Of a DNA stretch of 64,000 nt, positions 27,610 to 44,000 are shown in pieces. The stretch is taken from assembly GCA_965112735.1 (NCBI GenBank), contig OZ218954.1:1736001-1800000 (forward strand). The letters run 5' to 3'. Source of the DNA: Phaeosaccion multiseriatum. Lineage: Eukaryota; Ochrophyta, other classes. The notes below the pieces were generated by a model. It had not been told where the DNA came from. It was given only the letters and a program-made list of their open reading frames with translations, and did no database searches. A program made the translations under genes and the position numbers. Positions within the stretch are counted from its first letter, which is position 1. Every line of letters begins with the position of its first letter.

Positions 27610-28714
27610 GAGAGAGAGCGAGACGGGGAGAGAAGGGTTCCGCAGGTGAGGCCCTACTCTCTGGCCGAGGTGTGAATTCTCACCCCTCCACGGCCCACGC
27701 CACTTCTCTTTCGTCCCCTTCGCCACGCCTCACCGAAGGGGAAGTTTGTGTACATGGGCTGTGCCTCCGCGGAAGAGGAGGAGCCTGCCGTCGGGTATCT
27801 ACAGTGGGCCACACCCATGGACCCGATGAGGGAGGGCATGTGTTGCTGCTGGAACACGTCCTGTACCAGGGAACAAGGAGGGGGGGGGGACGCAGAGACG
27901 GAGAGGAGGGAAACAGGTCGGGGTCTAGAGCGCCGGGACGGAGGCTGCAGGGTCGTCGAGAGTGAGGAGCTAGCCTTGATGTATGTACAGCCTGGCGGCG
28001 ATCTCTCTTGGCAGGGCTAGGGGAGATGGAACATATACACGCTGCCCCACCCACCTTGACGAGGCCGTTGTCTTTGCGCATGTGCAGACGCCTCCCGTCC
28101 GACGTGATCATCCCCGCGGCATCTGTAGAAGGAAGCAGACGCAACACCAACACCAACGACAACAAGCACCGAATGAAATGGCGGGAAGACCAGAGAAGAG
28201 AGAGAGAGGGAGATCGCAGACACTGTCCTCCTCCCTGGGGGAGGGGGGGAGGGGCTTCTGTGCACTGTGCACATACAAATCGCCCGAGCCTCTTGCTTTC
28301 GCCAACTGAATTTGCGTACCTTGTCCTCTGTGCTGCAGCATGGTTAGCCCTGCATCCCGCCACATTTATCGCGAATGGGATAAAGAAGAGGGGCGGGCAG
28401 GAAAAGAGGAGGCAGGGAAACAAGGGGAACAAACACGTAAATGCGAGAGAGAGCGGACGAGTGGACCAACATCAGACCAAAACGAGTACGTGGGACCCGG
28501 CGCCAATCCATTCTTTCATCGCGGAGGGTGCGAGCGAACGCACAAAGCAAGACGCAACCGCAAAACCCCAGAAGAAAGCAGCACCATGAGGAGTAGCCGC
28601 TTTGGAGTATAGGGGAGGACCAACCGAGGCCAGCCAGCGCAGCTCACCATCGAACAGCATCTGGTTCACGTGGCGTTCCTGGTCCCCGAGCAGGATGGCG
28701 ATGGTGCCGCACAT
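22014..28714 (-). CDS. purF: Amidophosphoribosyltransferase (glutamine PRPP amidotransferase)
   Basis: First committed step of purine synthesis: PRPP + glutamine to phosphoribosylamine. Seventeen exons, all in phase: 28714-28648, 28349-28320, 28122-28055, 27860-27734, 27567-27481, 27004-26934, 26516-26412, 26110-26035, 25708-25581, 25462-25328, 24796-24725, 24255-24175, 23843-23781, 23455-23369, 22981-22877, 22610-22498, 22218-22014 (539 residues). The catalytic Cys is residue 2 (MCG), exposed after Met removal, so no transit peptide is present on this start. Other landmarks: [62 protein letters not shown], and the PRPP loop [14 protein letters not shown] (about 372-385). The C terminus is Ser-rich. 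Introns hold diverse simple repeats. Confidence 0.95.
23467..23521. repeat. (GA)n / (CT)n repeat at a purF 3' splice site
   Basis: On the coding strand CTCTCTCT runs up to TCGCTGGCCGCAAG|GTGGTG, the acceptor of the exon at 23455. It is a repeat-built pyrimidine tract. Similar GA tracts lie at 23860-24010 and 25730-25760. Confidence 0.9.
24127..24174. repeat. (CA)n / (GT)n repeat starting at a purF 5' splice site
   Basis: On the coding strand the donor CAG|GTGTGTGT… at 24174 is itself the first unit of about 24 GT dinucleotides. Confidence 0.95.
27090..27452. repeat. About 37-bp minisatellite in purF intron 5
   Basis: Eight or nine imperfect direct copies of a unit with AGAAGCAAAGAAGCATGTC then TTTTGCTTCTCTTCTCTC. 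Each unit holds a short inverted repeat (AGAAGCAAA / TTTGCTTCT) that could fold. Copies abut without spacers. Confidence 0.9.
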
Positions 28715-29687
28715 GGCTGCCGCTCGGGCCTCAACGTAGAAAAGCTTCTCGGAGCCTCAGCCACTCCTTAGACCTGAGCAGAACTAGGAGGAAGAGGAAG
28801 AGAGGAAGGGGAAGAGAGGGGGAAAATAAATATTCTCCGAGAGTGGGGCCAAGCCTGGCGCTGCTTCCCTACCTTTCTTCGTCTTCTCCTACTCTGTTGG
28901 TCTTCTCAACTCCAGCAGAGTTGCATCAATACCAAAGGAGAGACGACAAGGTGCGGAAATGGCTGCAAAATGGTTTCAATCTAGATATGCGGCGAGAGGC
29001 TTGCCGAAGAGAGGACAGAGCACACTTTAAATTTAATAATTTACAAGCATATGGGCCTGCCCGGGGGGGAAGATAGCCTGTATGTGCAACACCAGAGGCT
29101 CTTTGTGTGTGACTGTAATCAAGACCCTACGCTGACAGGAGTGTTCCTGCTGCTGCCGCTGCGTTAGGTGAGTGCTTTGCACGTGGAGTGTGCGCTGGCT
29201 CCTCGTGGCGGCGGCTCCTAAGCCACGTACGCGTTCTGCGGCTGCGCGCTCATGAGGGCTCCCCCTTTTATCCTGTGTGACTGCTGCCGGCCTCAGTCTG
29301 AACTTGAGGGTGCTGCCGCAGCTTCCCTGGTCCTGCAGTTGTCTGCTGTTGAGGGTGGCACGGATCTTTGAGCAAAAGGCTCTCCCTTGGCCCTTCAAGA
29401 TGAGGGTGTGGCATGGTTCATGTCTCAGCCTGCCTGCCTGCGTGCGTGTTGTTTGTTTGTGCAATTTAGTTCCTCTGGCTGATCGGCTGTCAACTGATGA
29501 TGTCTGCCTTGTGTTGGCGAGTTGCACAATTGGACAAGGAGCAGCAACGCTGAGCTCTCTCCGCCCGCTCTGAACTTCCTTCCTGCTCCCCCTTCGTTTC
29601 CTCGTGGTCCATCGCTTTGCGTGCCTTTGAAGAAGTTGTCGACTTGGCCAACGTGCAGCAGAAAAGAGAGTATCAGGAATAGTAGCC
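28715..29687. promoter_or_regulatory. Divergent intergenic region, purF / hydroxymethylbilane synthase
   Basis: About 1 kb between the two start codons. A/T-rich patches occur near 28822-28833 (AAAATAAATATT) and 29025-29045. No open frame with a recognisable domain was seen. Confidence 0.4.
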
Positions 29688-33709
<4,022 letters not shown>

Positions 33710-35180
33710 AGCGTCACCTCCGAATGAAACGGCATGAAACGGCTGCGGTGGGCGTGTGTGTGTGTTTTCCTTCCATCTCTCATTTAGAGACACAAGAGAA
33801 GGGAGGAGACGCGGTGGGAGGGGGGGGGGGAAAGGGGAGGCGCGGTGGAGAGAGGAGATTGATGTGAAAGGTGTGCGTCATTGATGGGCCTCCAAGCCCG
33901 ACCTGGCTAGCAGGACGAAAGGTGCCCCAACTATACGGGGCGAAGGGAGGCAACATCAGCAACAAGGAAGGGGTGGCGCGGGAGGAGACAGACAGCTAGC
34001 TGCCTGGGGCGCATCAGAGATTATCATGTTCATACGTTCAGTTTTGACCGGATGGGAAAAGGCTGTAGGAGGGGCGTGTGGTGGTGGTGGTGGGTAGGGG
34101 GGGGGGGCGGCGAGGGGCGAGAGGCGAGGGGAAAGTGGGGGATGGAGGAGTACTACTTAGATCACCGAACGGAGGAATAATTAATGATAAATGTCATATC
34201 AATCTTAAGTCTTTGATGAGATTGGAGCATGTGAAGGTCTTTTTGCTCTGTGAACGAAGCCATGGCTGCAGTTGAGAGGCACCACAGTCCTATAAAGCAG
34301 ATTCGTCTTTCAGCTCAAGAATGAAGAAGCCTTCGAAGGTAAAAATCCCCCGAAGGCTCGCGAATCAATCGTGTATGGGATCGATGCGATTGAGGTCACC
34401 TCAACTCATGTGGAGGAAGCGCCTTCCAGCACAAAGCCTCCGAGCCCCTCCAGGCGGGCGGATGATGAAAGCAACGCTCGAGCTGCTGCAGCCGTTCTAC
34501 CAAGAGAACATGTGACGCCCTTCAAGTGCGGAGTGACCGAGAGGGTGGGTGTTGATGTCAACAGAACACACAGCAGCGCCATCAGAAGACATTGTAGTCG
34601 ATTCCCCCTTGTTTACACACGTAGCACAAGCATTCACAAGGTCTCCTCTCGCTGCCGCGCCTGCTGCTGCTGCTGCTACTGCTGCTGCTGCTGCTGCTGC
34701 TACTCCTATCGGGTCGTGAGATGGGCGCGATCCTGTCCTCTCCCTCTCCCTTCTGGGGGGGGGGTTACGGCACCACTCTTCCCACTCTAGTGATGATGGC
34801 AGTCTACGAGATGCCAGACTCTCGGCAGCGAACCCTACGGTCCGCGAAACATGGTAGCAGGGCCCCTGTTACACCTGCGTGGTCCCCTGCTCGTCCAAGT
34901 AGCAGGATCAGCGGTGCCCTGCCAGGTTGTAAATACCTGGCAGTAGCCAAATCGGGCTCGTGTGGTTGCTTCTCGTCCAAGGCCTCACAGCTCCGCAGGC
35001 TGTGGCCGAACAAGCTGCGTCTCTCGGCGGGTGTAACGCCCGTCTCTGTTTAACCCCCCCCCTCCAAGTGCCGGGGATGCCTCTGTGGATCCAGCAGTCC
35101 TACCGCCCCACAACCCGCGCCTATGCGGCAAGGAGGCGAGGCGAGCCCTTCCCTCTTTGACTGCCGAGCGCGAGGCAGTG
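33710..35180. other. Convergent intergenic region (about 1.5 kb)
   Basis: Lies between the HMBS stop and the stop of the coiled-coil gene. Holds G-rich tracts (34078-34145), an A/T-rich patch (34172-34205) and a TGC run (34661-34703). Open frames are short, have no recognisable domain and no clear splice logic. No gene supported. Confidence 0.4.
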
Positions 35181-36119
35181 TCAGAAAGTGGGCAGGTTGC
35201 GCACCTGCCACTCGTTCTCGCAGTCGTCTGTGATGGGCTGGAAAACCATGATGGTAGCGGGCGACGGCGACTGCCTCTCTCGTTCTCTCTCCTCCAGCAC
35301 GCGGCACATGTCACTAACCTCTTGATCAAGACGGGCCACCTGAGCAGCAATATCTTCGTTGCGACACTTTCCCTCCCCTAAGATGATTCGCAGGTCCTTG
35401 CTTTGCCTGGAGGAGCGGGCACAATGACGGGGTGACGAACATTACCTGATGAGGAAGAGCTTGTGAGGGACATAGACACAGTGAAGACGTTGCGTTCTTC
35501 CCCCTTATTCCTTTCCATGAGCTCTGACTCTGCATTCTGTCTTTCTTCCTCCCACTCCTTCCCTCACCTGTCTAAATCCACTCTTTGGCTAATCGCATCA
35601 TCAATTTCGCTATCCAGCTTTTCCATCTCCTCCGCTGCCCTCTCCTGTCGGTCGTTGAGAGCAGTAATCTCCTTCGCAAGCTTTTGCATCTCCTCCTTTT
35701 CTCCTTCCATCAGTCGAACGACCTTTTTCACCTGAGAGTAGGGCAACAGAGCGAGCAGCAGGATGAGTGTCTCACGACTGTTCGAGTGCAGCGTCAACGT
35801 GCAGTCCCTCAAAGCAACATACCTTGTCCTCCCTCGCCTGGCAGTCTGTATGGACACAGTCCAGGGGCGACACAGACGGCACTTTTTTGCCAGCGACGCC
35901 CTTGTTCTCCACCCTCTCCTGAATCTTGAGCAAGGGCAGCAACTTCTCAAGGGCATCGCTTCCTCCTCTCTGCCCTCGCAACCCAATCGCAAACGAGATG
36001 CTCTCCAAGTCTTGAGAAAGGTGATGCACATTACTGAAGGCATAGCGGGGATTTCCACTCACAAAGGTCTGATGACTTCTTCCACTAAGTCCTCCACCCT
36101 TTCTTCCCTGGGCTCTCAT
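35181..36119 (-). CDS. Small coiled-coil protein, function unknown
   Basis: Exons 36119-35823, 35731-35568, 35406-35181 (228 residues); CAAG|GTATG, ACAG|GTGAGG and acceptors CTCAG and CTCCAG join in phase. The N terminus has a NPRYAFSNVHHLSQDLESI segment, then a long heptad-rich helix (RLMEGEKEEMQKLAKEITAL … DDAISQRVDLDR … DIAAQVARLDQEVSDMCRVLEE), and a short non-helical tail FQPITDDCENEWQVRNLPTF. I do not recognise the family; size and layout would fit a kinetochore, centrosomal or ciliary subunit, but that is only shape. The first 20 residues are uncertain because a GTGAGT donor-like site lies at about 36060 and another frame upstream is also open. Confidence 0.6.
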
Positions 36120-36348
36120 TTATTAGCCTTTTTGGCTTTTTGGTTGCCTGAAACGATCTCCATCAGTTGGTGATACTGCTCACAGTTTTCCCGCCAAATA
36201 ACAAATACTTCGAAGTAATAAATAATGTGTCCAAGGAGTCAGGGATGCTCAAGGTGGCAGTGGTGAAGCTCTAGCAGTCTCCTGCTGCCCATTCCGTCAG
36301 TCAACTCGGAGTCGACATCCTCAGCCTCCCCCCCCCCCCATACAAACA

Positions 36349-39300
36349 TCACACACCCTCCCACACCCAGCGATGTGCATCGGACGAGTCGTGATTCTCG
36401 CCAAGCATCGGCTGCGGCGCTGTTGGTTGATCAGCCTGCAGCTCCGCTTCTGCTTCCCACAGAGCGAGGGTCGCCGCCGGGGGCCAAGGCGAGGCGCCCT
36501 CTGAAGGCCCTGACGGCGGCACCACCAAAGAGATTTTGTGCTCCATTGCGGCGGCAGCTCTGCTCATCGCCGGCGAGCCTAGGCTCGGAGTCATTCCTGG
36601 CTCGGAGGGTACGACGGCCTGGGAAGGGTGCTGGGGCGTAGATGAGTGGCCGCCGATCCCACTGCCCCACCAGGCAGCAGATCTGATATAGCTTGTTGGC
36701 TCGTCGGAGCAAGGAATGGTATGATCCGTTGCTGGCAGCTGAGGCTCCTCATCATGACAGAGCGGGAGCCCGGGCCAGCACCATGTTTGGTGGAGCAGCG
36801 GGGCGGCGTTCGGCGGCTGCTGCTCCTCTGCTTGCACGCCTTCAACTCTTGCTTGTGCTGCTCCTTCTTGGAGGTCCATCACGGCCCTGCCGTTCCCTCT
36901 GGCACACCACCAGCGGTCTTGGTGTGCCCCCCTTTGTCCTTCTCCCTCGGCGGTCGCTCCTGTTTTACTTTGCACGGAGGTTTGCCCACCGGAGTCTCCC
37001 CCTTGAACCTCGTCCCTCCAACGACCGCGATTGGTAGTAGGAGTAGCAAGTGTACCTTTTTCGCGGTCCAAGACAAGGGAAGCAGCTCCTGAGAGTGTCG
37101 CAAGTCCCACTTTGTCTTGCTCCCCCCCCAGCTGGGGCGTGGCCATGCACGACAGGCCGGAAACTTCAGGCAGAGGGGCAAGACTGCAGGTGGCGGCGGC
37201 TGGTACTGCTGTCGCTGCTGGTGTTGATAATGATGATGATGGTGCTGGTGCTGGTGATGATGATGATGATGATGGTGGTGCTGGTGCTGGTGATGATGAT
37301 GATGGTGGTGGTGCTGGTGGTGGTGGTGATGCTGGTGTTGGTGCTAGTGCTGCTTCTACTGGTGCTACTGCTGGTGCTACTGCCAGTGCCGCTGCCGCTG
37401 CCGCTGCCGCTAGTGCCGCTGCTTCCGACGCGGCCGTGGCCTGTGCGGGGGTCGGGTTTCTTCCCCTCGCCGGCTTCCAAATTCGCCCTCGTGCGTTGAC
37501 GAACCAATTGTCAAGCTGAGGAGACAAATGTCATTGGATGGCACGCGTGCGAGAGTGACGAGTCAGGCAGAGCGATGAAGCAAGCAAGGCGAAGGCAAAC
37601 AGGGCGAGAGGCAAACAGGGCGGGGCGTGAGAGGTGTAGAGCCCAGAAGCGAGGGAGTTGGTCACCCCGGTGTTCAGAGTCGCAAAGGTGAGTCGGAGGC
37701 TGCGAAGCTGTGGGACCTCGAAGATGAGAAGTAAGCAAGAAGCAGTCGGGGGGCTCTCCGTGACGCGGAGGCTGAAGGCAAGGGCTATAGGCCGTTCGGA
37801 GACATCGTGGCGCTAGCTGCGCCCCCCCCCCGGCTCCGTCCTATCCAGCCCACCACCGAGCGTGGCCGAGAGACACTTCATTCCCACCTGTTTCCTCGAA
37901 ACACCGCACTCCCGCATGAGCTGCTTCTTCTCCTCCTCGCTGGGCAGGGGGTTGTTCCAGTGCTCCAGCAGCCAGGCTCGCAGACGACGCACGCTCGCGG
38001 TGGGGAGCCGCTTGTAGCATCGTTTTGCCCCCTGTGTCGTCGCCCTTGCCTCCCCTCTCCCAGGCGGGCCTCCTCCTGAGCCTGCTTCTCGGATGCCCTC
38101 CTGCTCTCTCGGCTGGGCCTGGCAGTGATGAGCATTTCGCAGGCCGTGGGGTGGATCGCCCCGACCCCCTCCTCGCTGCGACGGTAGACGGTCTTCTTGC
38201 ACTTGGCTTGCTTTGTCTGTCCCCGTCTCCTCTCTGCCGTCTGCGGCGCCCTTCGAGGCTCGCTGCTCGAGCCCTCCCCTCAGGTGAGAGTGGCAGTCCG
38301 ACTGGCTGTGCTGCCTTGGCTGCGGGCAGCGGAGCTCGGCGGACAACGACGGAGGCAGGGGTGAAATAGAGCCCCCCCCTCCGCTCGCGACGGGCAGGAG
38401 GCGCTGCTTGCCCCCGCTGCCGCTGCTGCTGCCCGCCCCTCTTTTAGTCTCGCTAGGACGCCCATGACTGTCGCTTCCTCCCGTGCGACACTCTTTACCG
38501 TCACAGCCAGCACGATACGGTGCAATGAGATAGCACAGAGGGGTTCCAACGGTGGTAAGTAGGTGTGAGTGCCAAGTCATTGGAGTGAAGACAGTCGACG
38601 ATATAGGGAAGTGGGGAAAGACAATCCCCGGGTAGCTAGGTAGGCTTACCGACGCTTCTGAGGACGAAGGGAGTGGATGGAGGTGCGACGATGCCAGGCG
38701 ACTGCGGACCTTGCTGCTCCCTTCCTGCTTCCACCTCTGTTGGGAGACCTCCTGCTCGGGGTGGGGCTACGAGAACGCGGGGTGCTGGGACTGTGGCACC
38801 GTCTGTCAGTGAGTCAGAATCCAGTGCAGCGGTGCCAGTGGTGCCCTTTGGCCGCAGGAGAGGGTCCGACACTGTAAGTAGCAGCTTTTCACACGCGCAG
38901 ATGGTTCGCTGCAAGACCTGCGGGAGGGATCAGAGTGGCAAGAGCCGCCGTCAGACAGAAGAGACGGCGGACCACGTCAAAGTATATCCCGAAGCTAGTT
39001 GCACTGCAGACATGGCGAGCCAGTGCCACGTCTCTGTGCAGCAGGGCATCTTCGAGCAAGACAAAGGTAAGCACACCGACGCGTTCTACTCTGAGGAGCT
39101 GCTGCATCACCTGCTTGTAGGCCATTGCGACCTTGTATTGAGTCGCTGTGGTGAGGAGCACGTGGTCGCTCGCGTCCGTAGACGACAGACCCATGCATCG
39201 CTGCAAATCAACAAACGCACAGGTTCAGTATTAGCCATCCTTAGAGGACAAGACATGGGGGCTGGCTTGAGGCCCTGATAGACACTGATCACGCAGATAT

Positions 39301-40195
39301 CCTCTAATGATTAGACCAAGAGGGCCTTTGCTTCTCTTCCACGCCCCAGTCACTCTTGTCGATCAGCCGCTGCAACCACAATAGAGGAAGGTCTCTCCTC
39401 TCACCTTGGCAGCGTCCATGGCGCTCAGTCGGGCATAGTGGAAAGAGTAGAGATTATTTGCAAACGCCCTGCAGCAGCCAGGATGGCGCGCAGCGACCAC
39501 GGCACGCACCGCCGCCAGTCACAGAGCAAGAGAGAGATTCGGCATGAGAGGTCCCCTCCAGCCATTGATGGGAGTCTCTTGCCTTCAGCAAGTATCTCTA
39601 CAATACCACCAAAGAGCATACAGTACAAGCAGTCAATACCACGCACACAAAGTACCACCGCTCCCTGCTCTCGCTCGACTCGACTCGTCGAGAAACCGCC
39701 ATCGCTCCGCACGCACCTCATTTGAAGCCTTGCGGTGGCGCACAGGGCGTCCGCCTGCCTCGCGAGCGCGGGCTTTGAAGCGGAGGAGGTGCGCGTGAAG
39801 CACTCCATGACGGACTGCAGCCGCTCGGCCAGCTCCGTGTTCTGTGAGGTCTGGCGGAAGAGCTTGTCTCGCGCGAGATCAATGCGATTCTGAATGACAC
39901 TGACGTCTTCTGTGCAAGGCTCGGCGGAGGGATGAGGTCCTGTCGGAGCTCGGGCCGCTGCTGCAGCGGCTCCTAAGCGAGCGCCGCGGTGTGGCGGGGA
40001 CGCGCTCCTCGACGCGGGAGATGTGTCCGCTGCCGTCTTCTCGGTCCCGACAGTGGGCAACGCTGTCCGAGGTACCGCTTTGGCGAACATTTGCCCACTC
40101 CGAGCCCATTGGTCCCTCTCGTCTCCGGCGCAGAGACGCTCGGCGCCGTCGTCCTCACCCCCCTCCTCATGCGCCTTTCGCTTTCGGTCTCCCAT
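36349..40195 (-). CDS. TALE-class homeodomain transcription factor
   Basis: Six exons in phase: 40195-39717, 39468-39405, 39200-39111, 38917-38650, 38492-37888, 37515-36349 (890 residues). The homeodomain spans the last junction (about residues 456-521): RLPTASVRRLRAWLLEHWNNPLPSEEEKKQLMRECGVSRKQ joined to LDNWFVNARGRIWKP, read in two parts. The extra three residues between helices 1 and 2 and the WFxNAR recognition helix are TALE marks; the usual PYP is PLP here. N-terminal regions (DLARDKLFRQTSQNTELAERL; LYSFHYARLSAMDA; TATQYKVAMAYKQ) are helical and may correspond to the conserved partner-binding part of TALE proteins (inference). The C terminus is Ala/Pro/Ser low complexity encoded by GGT/GAT repeats. 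TALE pairs control life-cycle transitions in green and brown algae. The start is provisional and the acceptor at 38492 is weak. Confidence 0.85.
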
Positions 40196-41068
40196 CTTTT
40201 CCTCACATTCCTCTCCGAGACGCTTCAGGTTACTCCTCGATGGGGAAGATAAGTCCGACTTCTCCTCACCTCTAAGAGTAAGTCTACGCTTCAACCAGCC
40301 CCCCCCAACGCCCCTCGTTATAGGAGTTAGGAGACGGAGAGCGGAGAGTAGACGAGTAGCTCGGATGGAACCCCGTCAAAAAAGGGTGCAGTCTGGTGCA
40401 GTCTCGTGATGCGGAGGCCTCTCGCTAAGAGCAATCACATTGGCTGAAGCGATTCACACACTCTCCTCCCCCAGACTTACTTGTGCAAGAAGAGGCGTGC
40501 TCAAGCACAATTCGACACGGAGAGAGCGTGTCTCTTTTTTGATGGCCCTGTCAACATTCCCCAGGGGTGGACAAGCTGGGTGGTGAGGCAGTCACAAGCA
40601 GCTTCTAATCGCCTTTTCCGCCTCCCCTCCTTCCTCCACGGCTATCATTCACACTCCCGCCACCTTCTGAGACAAGCTATCGCCTTGGCGCCAATCCATG
40701 GAGTCAGCTCAAGTGCTTCATTCTGTTCCGATGTGCAGGGCGTGTGCTCGCAACAAGACATACGAGCATCTGCTCAGCAGCTAACGAGAGCGAACAGGAC
40801 TTTTGTTGGCGGTAGGAACAAATGTATTTCGTGGGCAGTGCGCCTTGTTTCCTCTTTATTCGCCATCTATACCTTCCTACTGCCGCTCACCGCACAGCCC
40901 AGGCACCCTCCCCCCTACTTGTCAGCTCCGGCTTTCCTCGGCCGTGCCATGCTCTTTCCGCAAGAGAGGACAAAGCTCACTACCACTCCTCCAGCCGGGT
41001 CCGTGGGGTCATCCACAAGCCCCCAAGCCTCAGACCTCCCCACGCCCTCCCTGCTCGCGCACCCCCAT
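40196..41068. other. Intergenic region upstream of the TALE gene
   Basis: Between the TALE start (minus) and the stop of the permease gene (minus). No supported gene; plus-strand frames around 40481-41263 show no domain and overlap the 3' end of the permease gene. Confidence 0.4.
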
Positions 41069-44000
41069 TCACTCGAGCTGCGGTGTGACCTGGTCCTTGC
41101 TCAGCTCCTCGTTGCCCACCAGCGTCTTGGCCATGTACACGGCCAGCGGCACGGCGATGAGCAACCCCTGGACGCCCACCGCGTGCTCGGCGATGTACAG
41201 CACCAGCAGCACGTAGATGGGGCTCAGCTTGAGCTTGGAGCTGTAGATCTGTGGGTTCAGTAGGTACGCCTCGACCACATGCACGCCCACCACCATTCCA
41301 ATCACTTGCACCACCTTTGACAAAGGGAGGAGATAACATGCGTAAGTCAATCAAGTCTGGGGTAAAAGAGTGGAAGTAACACAATAGGGCGGCTTGTTGG
41401 ATGCTGATACTCGTAACAAAGCGATGCTTGAGTAAGAGATGAGAGATGAGCGCGTATCATGCTCAGGCCACAGGCCCCACCTACCTTGTGCATACATCCC
41501 TCGGACAAGCAGCTGAGCACCATGGGCACTGTCGAGAGGAACACTCCAACAACGGGGATGAAGCTGCACAGGAAGACGAGGAGGCCCATCACGGACACGC
41601 CCTTGACACCGATGGCCAGGAGGCCCAGGATGGTCAGGAGGGTATTGACCATGGCGATGGCGAACTGTACTTCGAAGGACTGGTCAAGACGGTTTCACGG
41701 TTTCACGGTTTCATTTAGGCGGTGTTGGCCGGGTGGAAGAGGGGAGGGGGTAAGAAGGGTGAAGGGTGAGCAAAAGGGGGGCGAGGGACGCACACACACA
41801 CACACACATACACACACAAACCCACAGAGAGAGAGAAAGGCGCGATGTGATGAAACGAGCTATACTTGCGGAAGGGCGGAAGAAGAGGATCGAGTAGAAA
41901 GACGGACATGGGCAGGCATCCGAATGAATCACGGCTTCGACATTCCTGGCTGCGCTGAATCAAACCGAACGAACAGTTGGAAGAGAAGAGAGAGAGAGCG
42001 AGAGAGAGAGAGAGACCCACCTGCCCGAGCAGGATTCCGAACTTCTTAATCTGAGGGGCGAGCACTGCAAAGGGAAAGCTGAGGTTCTTGCTGTAGCGCA
42101 GATGGTTGACTTGCTTGCGCAGGGCCGGCATGTCGAACACAAGCATGGTGCTGAATAGGAGAGACAAGATCGTCTAAAGACGGGGGAAGGGGGGCGAGGA
42201 CACAGGGAAAGAAAGGGCGGGCGCAGAGAGAGGGTCAGGGCATACAGTGCGGTGCCGACACAGACATTGATTTTTGGGCTACGGAAGACATCAGCACTTC
42301 CCTCAAATCCTTTTCACTCAACTCCCAACTCCCCCCTCTTCCCTCTTGCAACCCGCTGCTCCGCCAAAGACGCCTTACCTTGTAGATCAAGCCGGTGAGC
42401 TGCTGCAGTGAGGAGGATATCAGGGCTAACGACTGCTTCACGTATCCGGAGAGAGAGTACTGCAGGAGCTTGGCCAGTTTGAGGTTGCGCTCAGGCGACC
42501 ACGGGGCCGTGGCTGCATTCAACTTCTTCGCTATGAGCTCTCTGCCCGAGGTATGGGAGAGAAGGGGGGCGAACAAGACCAAAAAAAGACAAAAGAAGAG
42601 CAGTGGAAGGACAGGATTGGTGAGAATTTAGAACAGGCTTTGAGCTGTGGATTCGGAGCGGACGTGGCAACACCATTTCAGCCCCCGGCCCGCCTATAAC
42701 GCGTCCACGTCAGTAAACGAGCGGGCACCCTTGAAACATGTACTTACTTGCCCACAAAAAGCCACCCGCCGAGGAAACATCCCCTTCATGCACCTCACTC
42801 ACTCACTCACTCACTCACTCACTCACTCACCCACTCACTCACTCACTCACTGACTCACTCACTCACTCACTCACTCACTCACTCACTCACTCGCTCACTC
42901 ATTCACTCACTCACTCACTCACTCACTCACTCACTCACTCACTCACTCACTCACTCACTCACTCACTCACTGACTCACTGACTCACTGACTCACTGACTC
43001 ACTGACTCACCTGTAGTTGCTCTCATACCCCGCGAAGATGCGGCCCGCCTCCCCGGTGAGGGAGAGGAGGAAGGGTTCAAGCCTATTCAGGAACTCTACT
43101 CCAAAGTTCTCCCCGACCCAGTTGTTGAGCAACATGTAGGGGTTATCGCCCACGCTCATCCCCATCAAGAACTAAAGGGAGCAGGTGACAAGAGCAGCAG
43201 GACACAGCAGTTGGTGACAATGAGCAGCACGAGGAATTTGATACATACCATCCCATCATTCCTCTCTTCTCTCTGACTCGAGGTGGTGTGCGTGTGTGTA
43301 TATGCGTGTGTGTGTGTGTGTGTGCGTGCGGCGGCCCAGCTCCTGTTGCAAGCGCACTCAAAAGATCAATGACCAGCAGCAGGGCACTTGCTCACTCCCT
43401 CACCTCCGTCTCGATGCTGATCCTGGGCACGGCTAGCACAGACGCGAGGAAGATGGACATGAAGAGCATTGTGGTGTACAGAGAGGCGTACACCTTGCGC
43501 GGAAGTCTCCCAAAGGGAATGCCGGGGGAGCTGGTCCAGGAAGGTTCCGCGCGGAGAGGGGAGGAAGAGGGAAGGGGAGAGGGACGGGTGGGGGGGGGAC
43601 GGGTGGGGGGCAGGAGAGGAAGACAAAAGGGAGCGGCAGAGGTAAGACCTTCTACTCAATCTTGTACACACTCTCTCTTCCCTTCACGCCGAACACACGA
43701 GACCCATCTGCCACCCGCAGGCCGGGCAGACGCCAGGCCCCTTCTTTCTTCCCTCGTCATGCCCCCCACCAACCCTGTGCACCACTCACTTTTCCAGGAA
43801 GAAGTTGCACTTCCTCATGAGGAAGCGGACCGACGTGTTTCCCATGTAGGTGAGCACAAAGGTGCCTAGCATCACACCGTAGAAGGGGCGCACCTGGTAC
43901 ATGACGGCGAAGAAGCCTAACCACACGCCCAGCTACAAGGAGGGCAGCACGTATCCAGTACAGGGCCCGTGTTGATTCGGAAGGGGCGCGTGAGTGAACG

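Noticed and set aside
37031-37519. Plus-strand Asp/Gly/Ala open frame
   Set aside because: Antisense shadow of the Ala/Ser/Pro-rich C terminus of the TALE protein.
40481-41263. Plus-strand 260-codon open frame upstream of the permease end
   Set aside because: No recognisable domain; its 3' part is antisense to the permease C-terminal exon and its start region lacks coding character.
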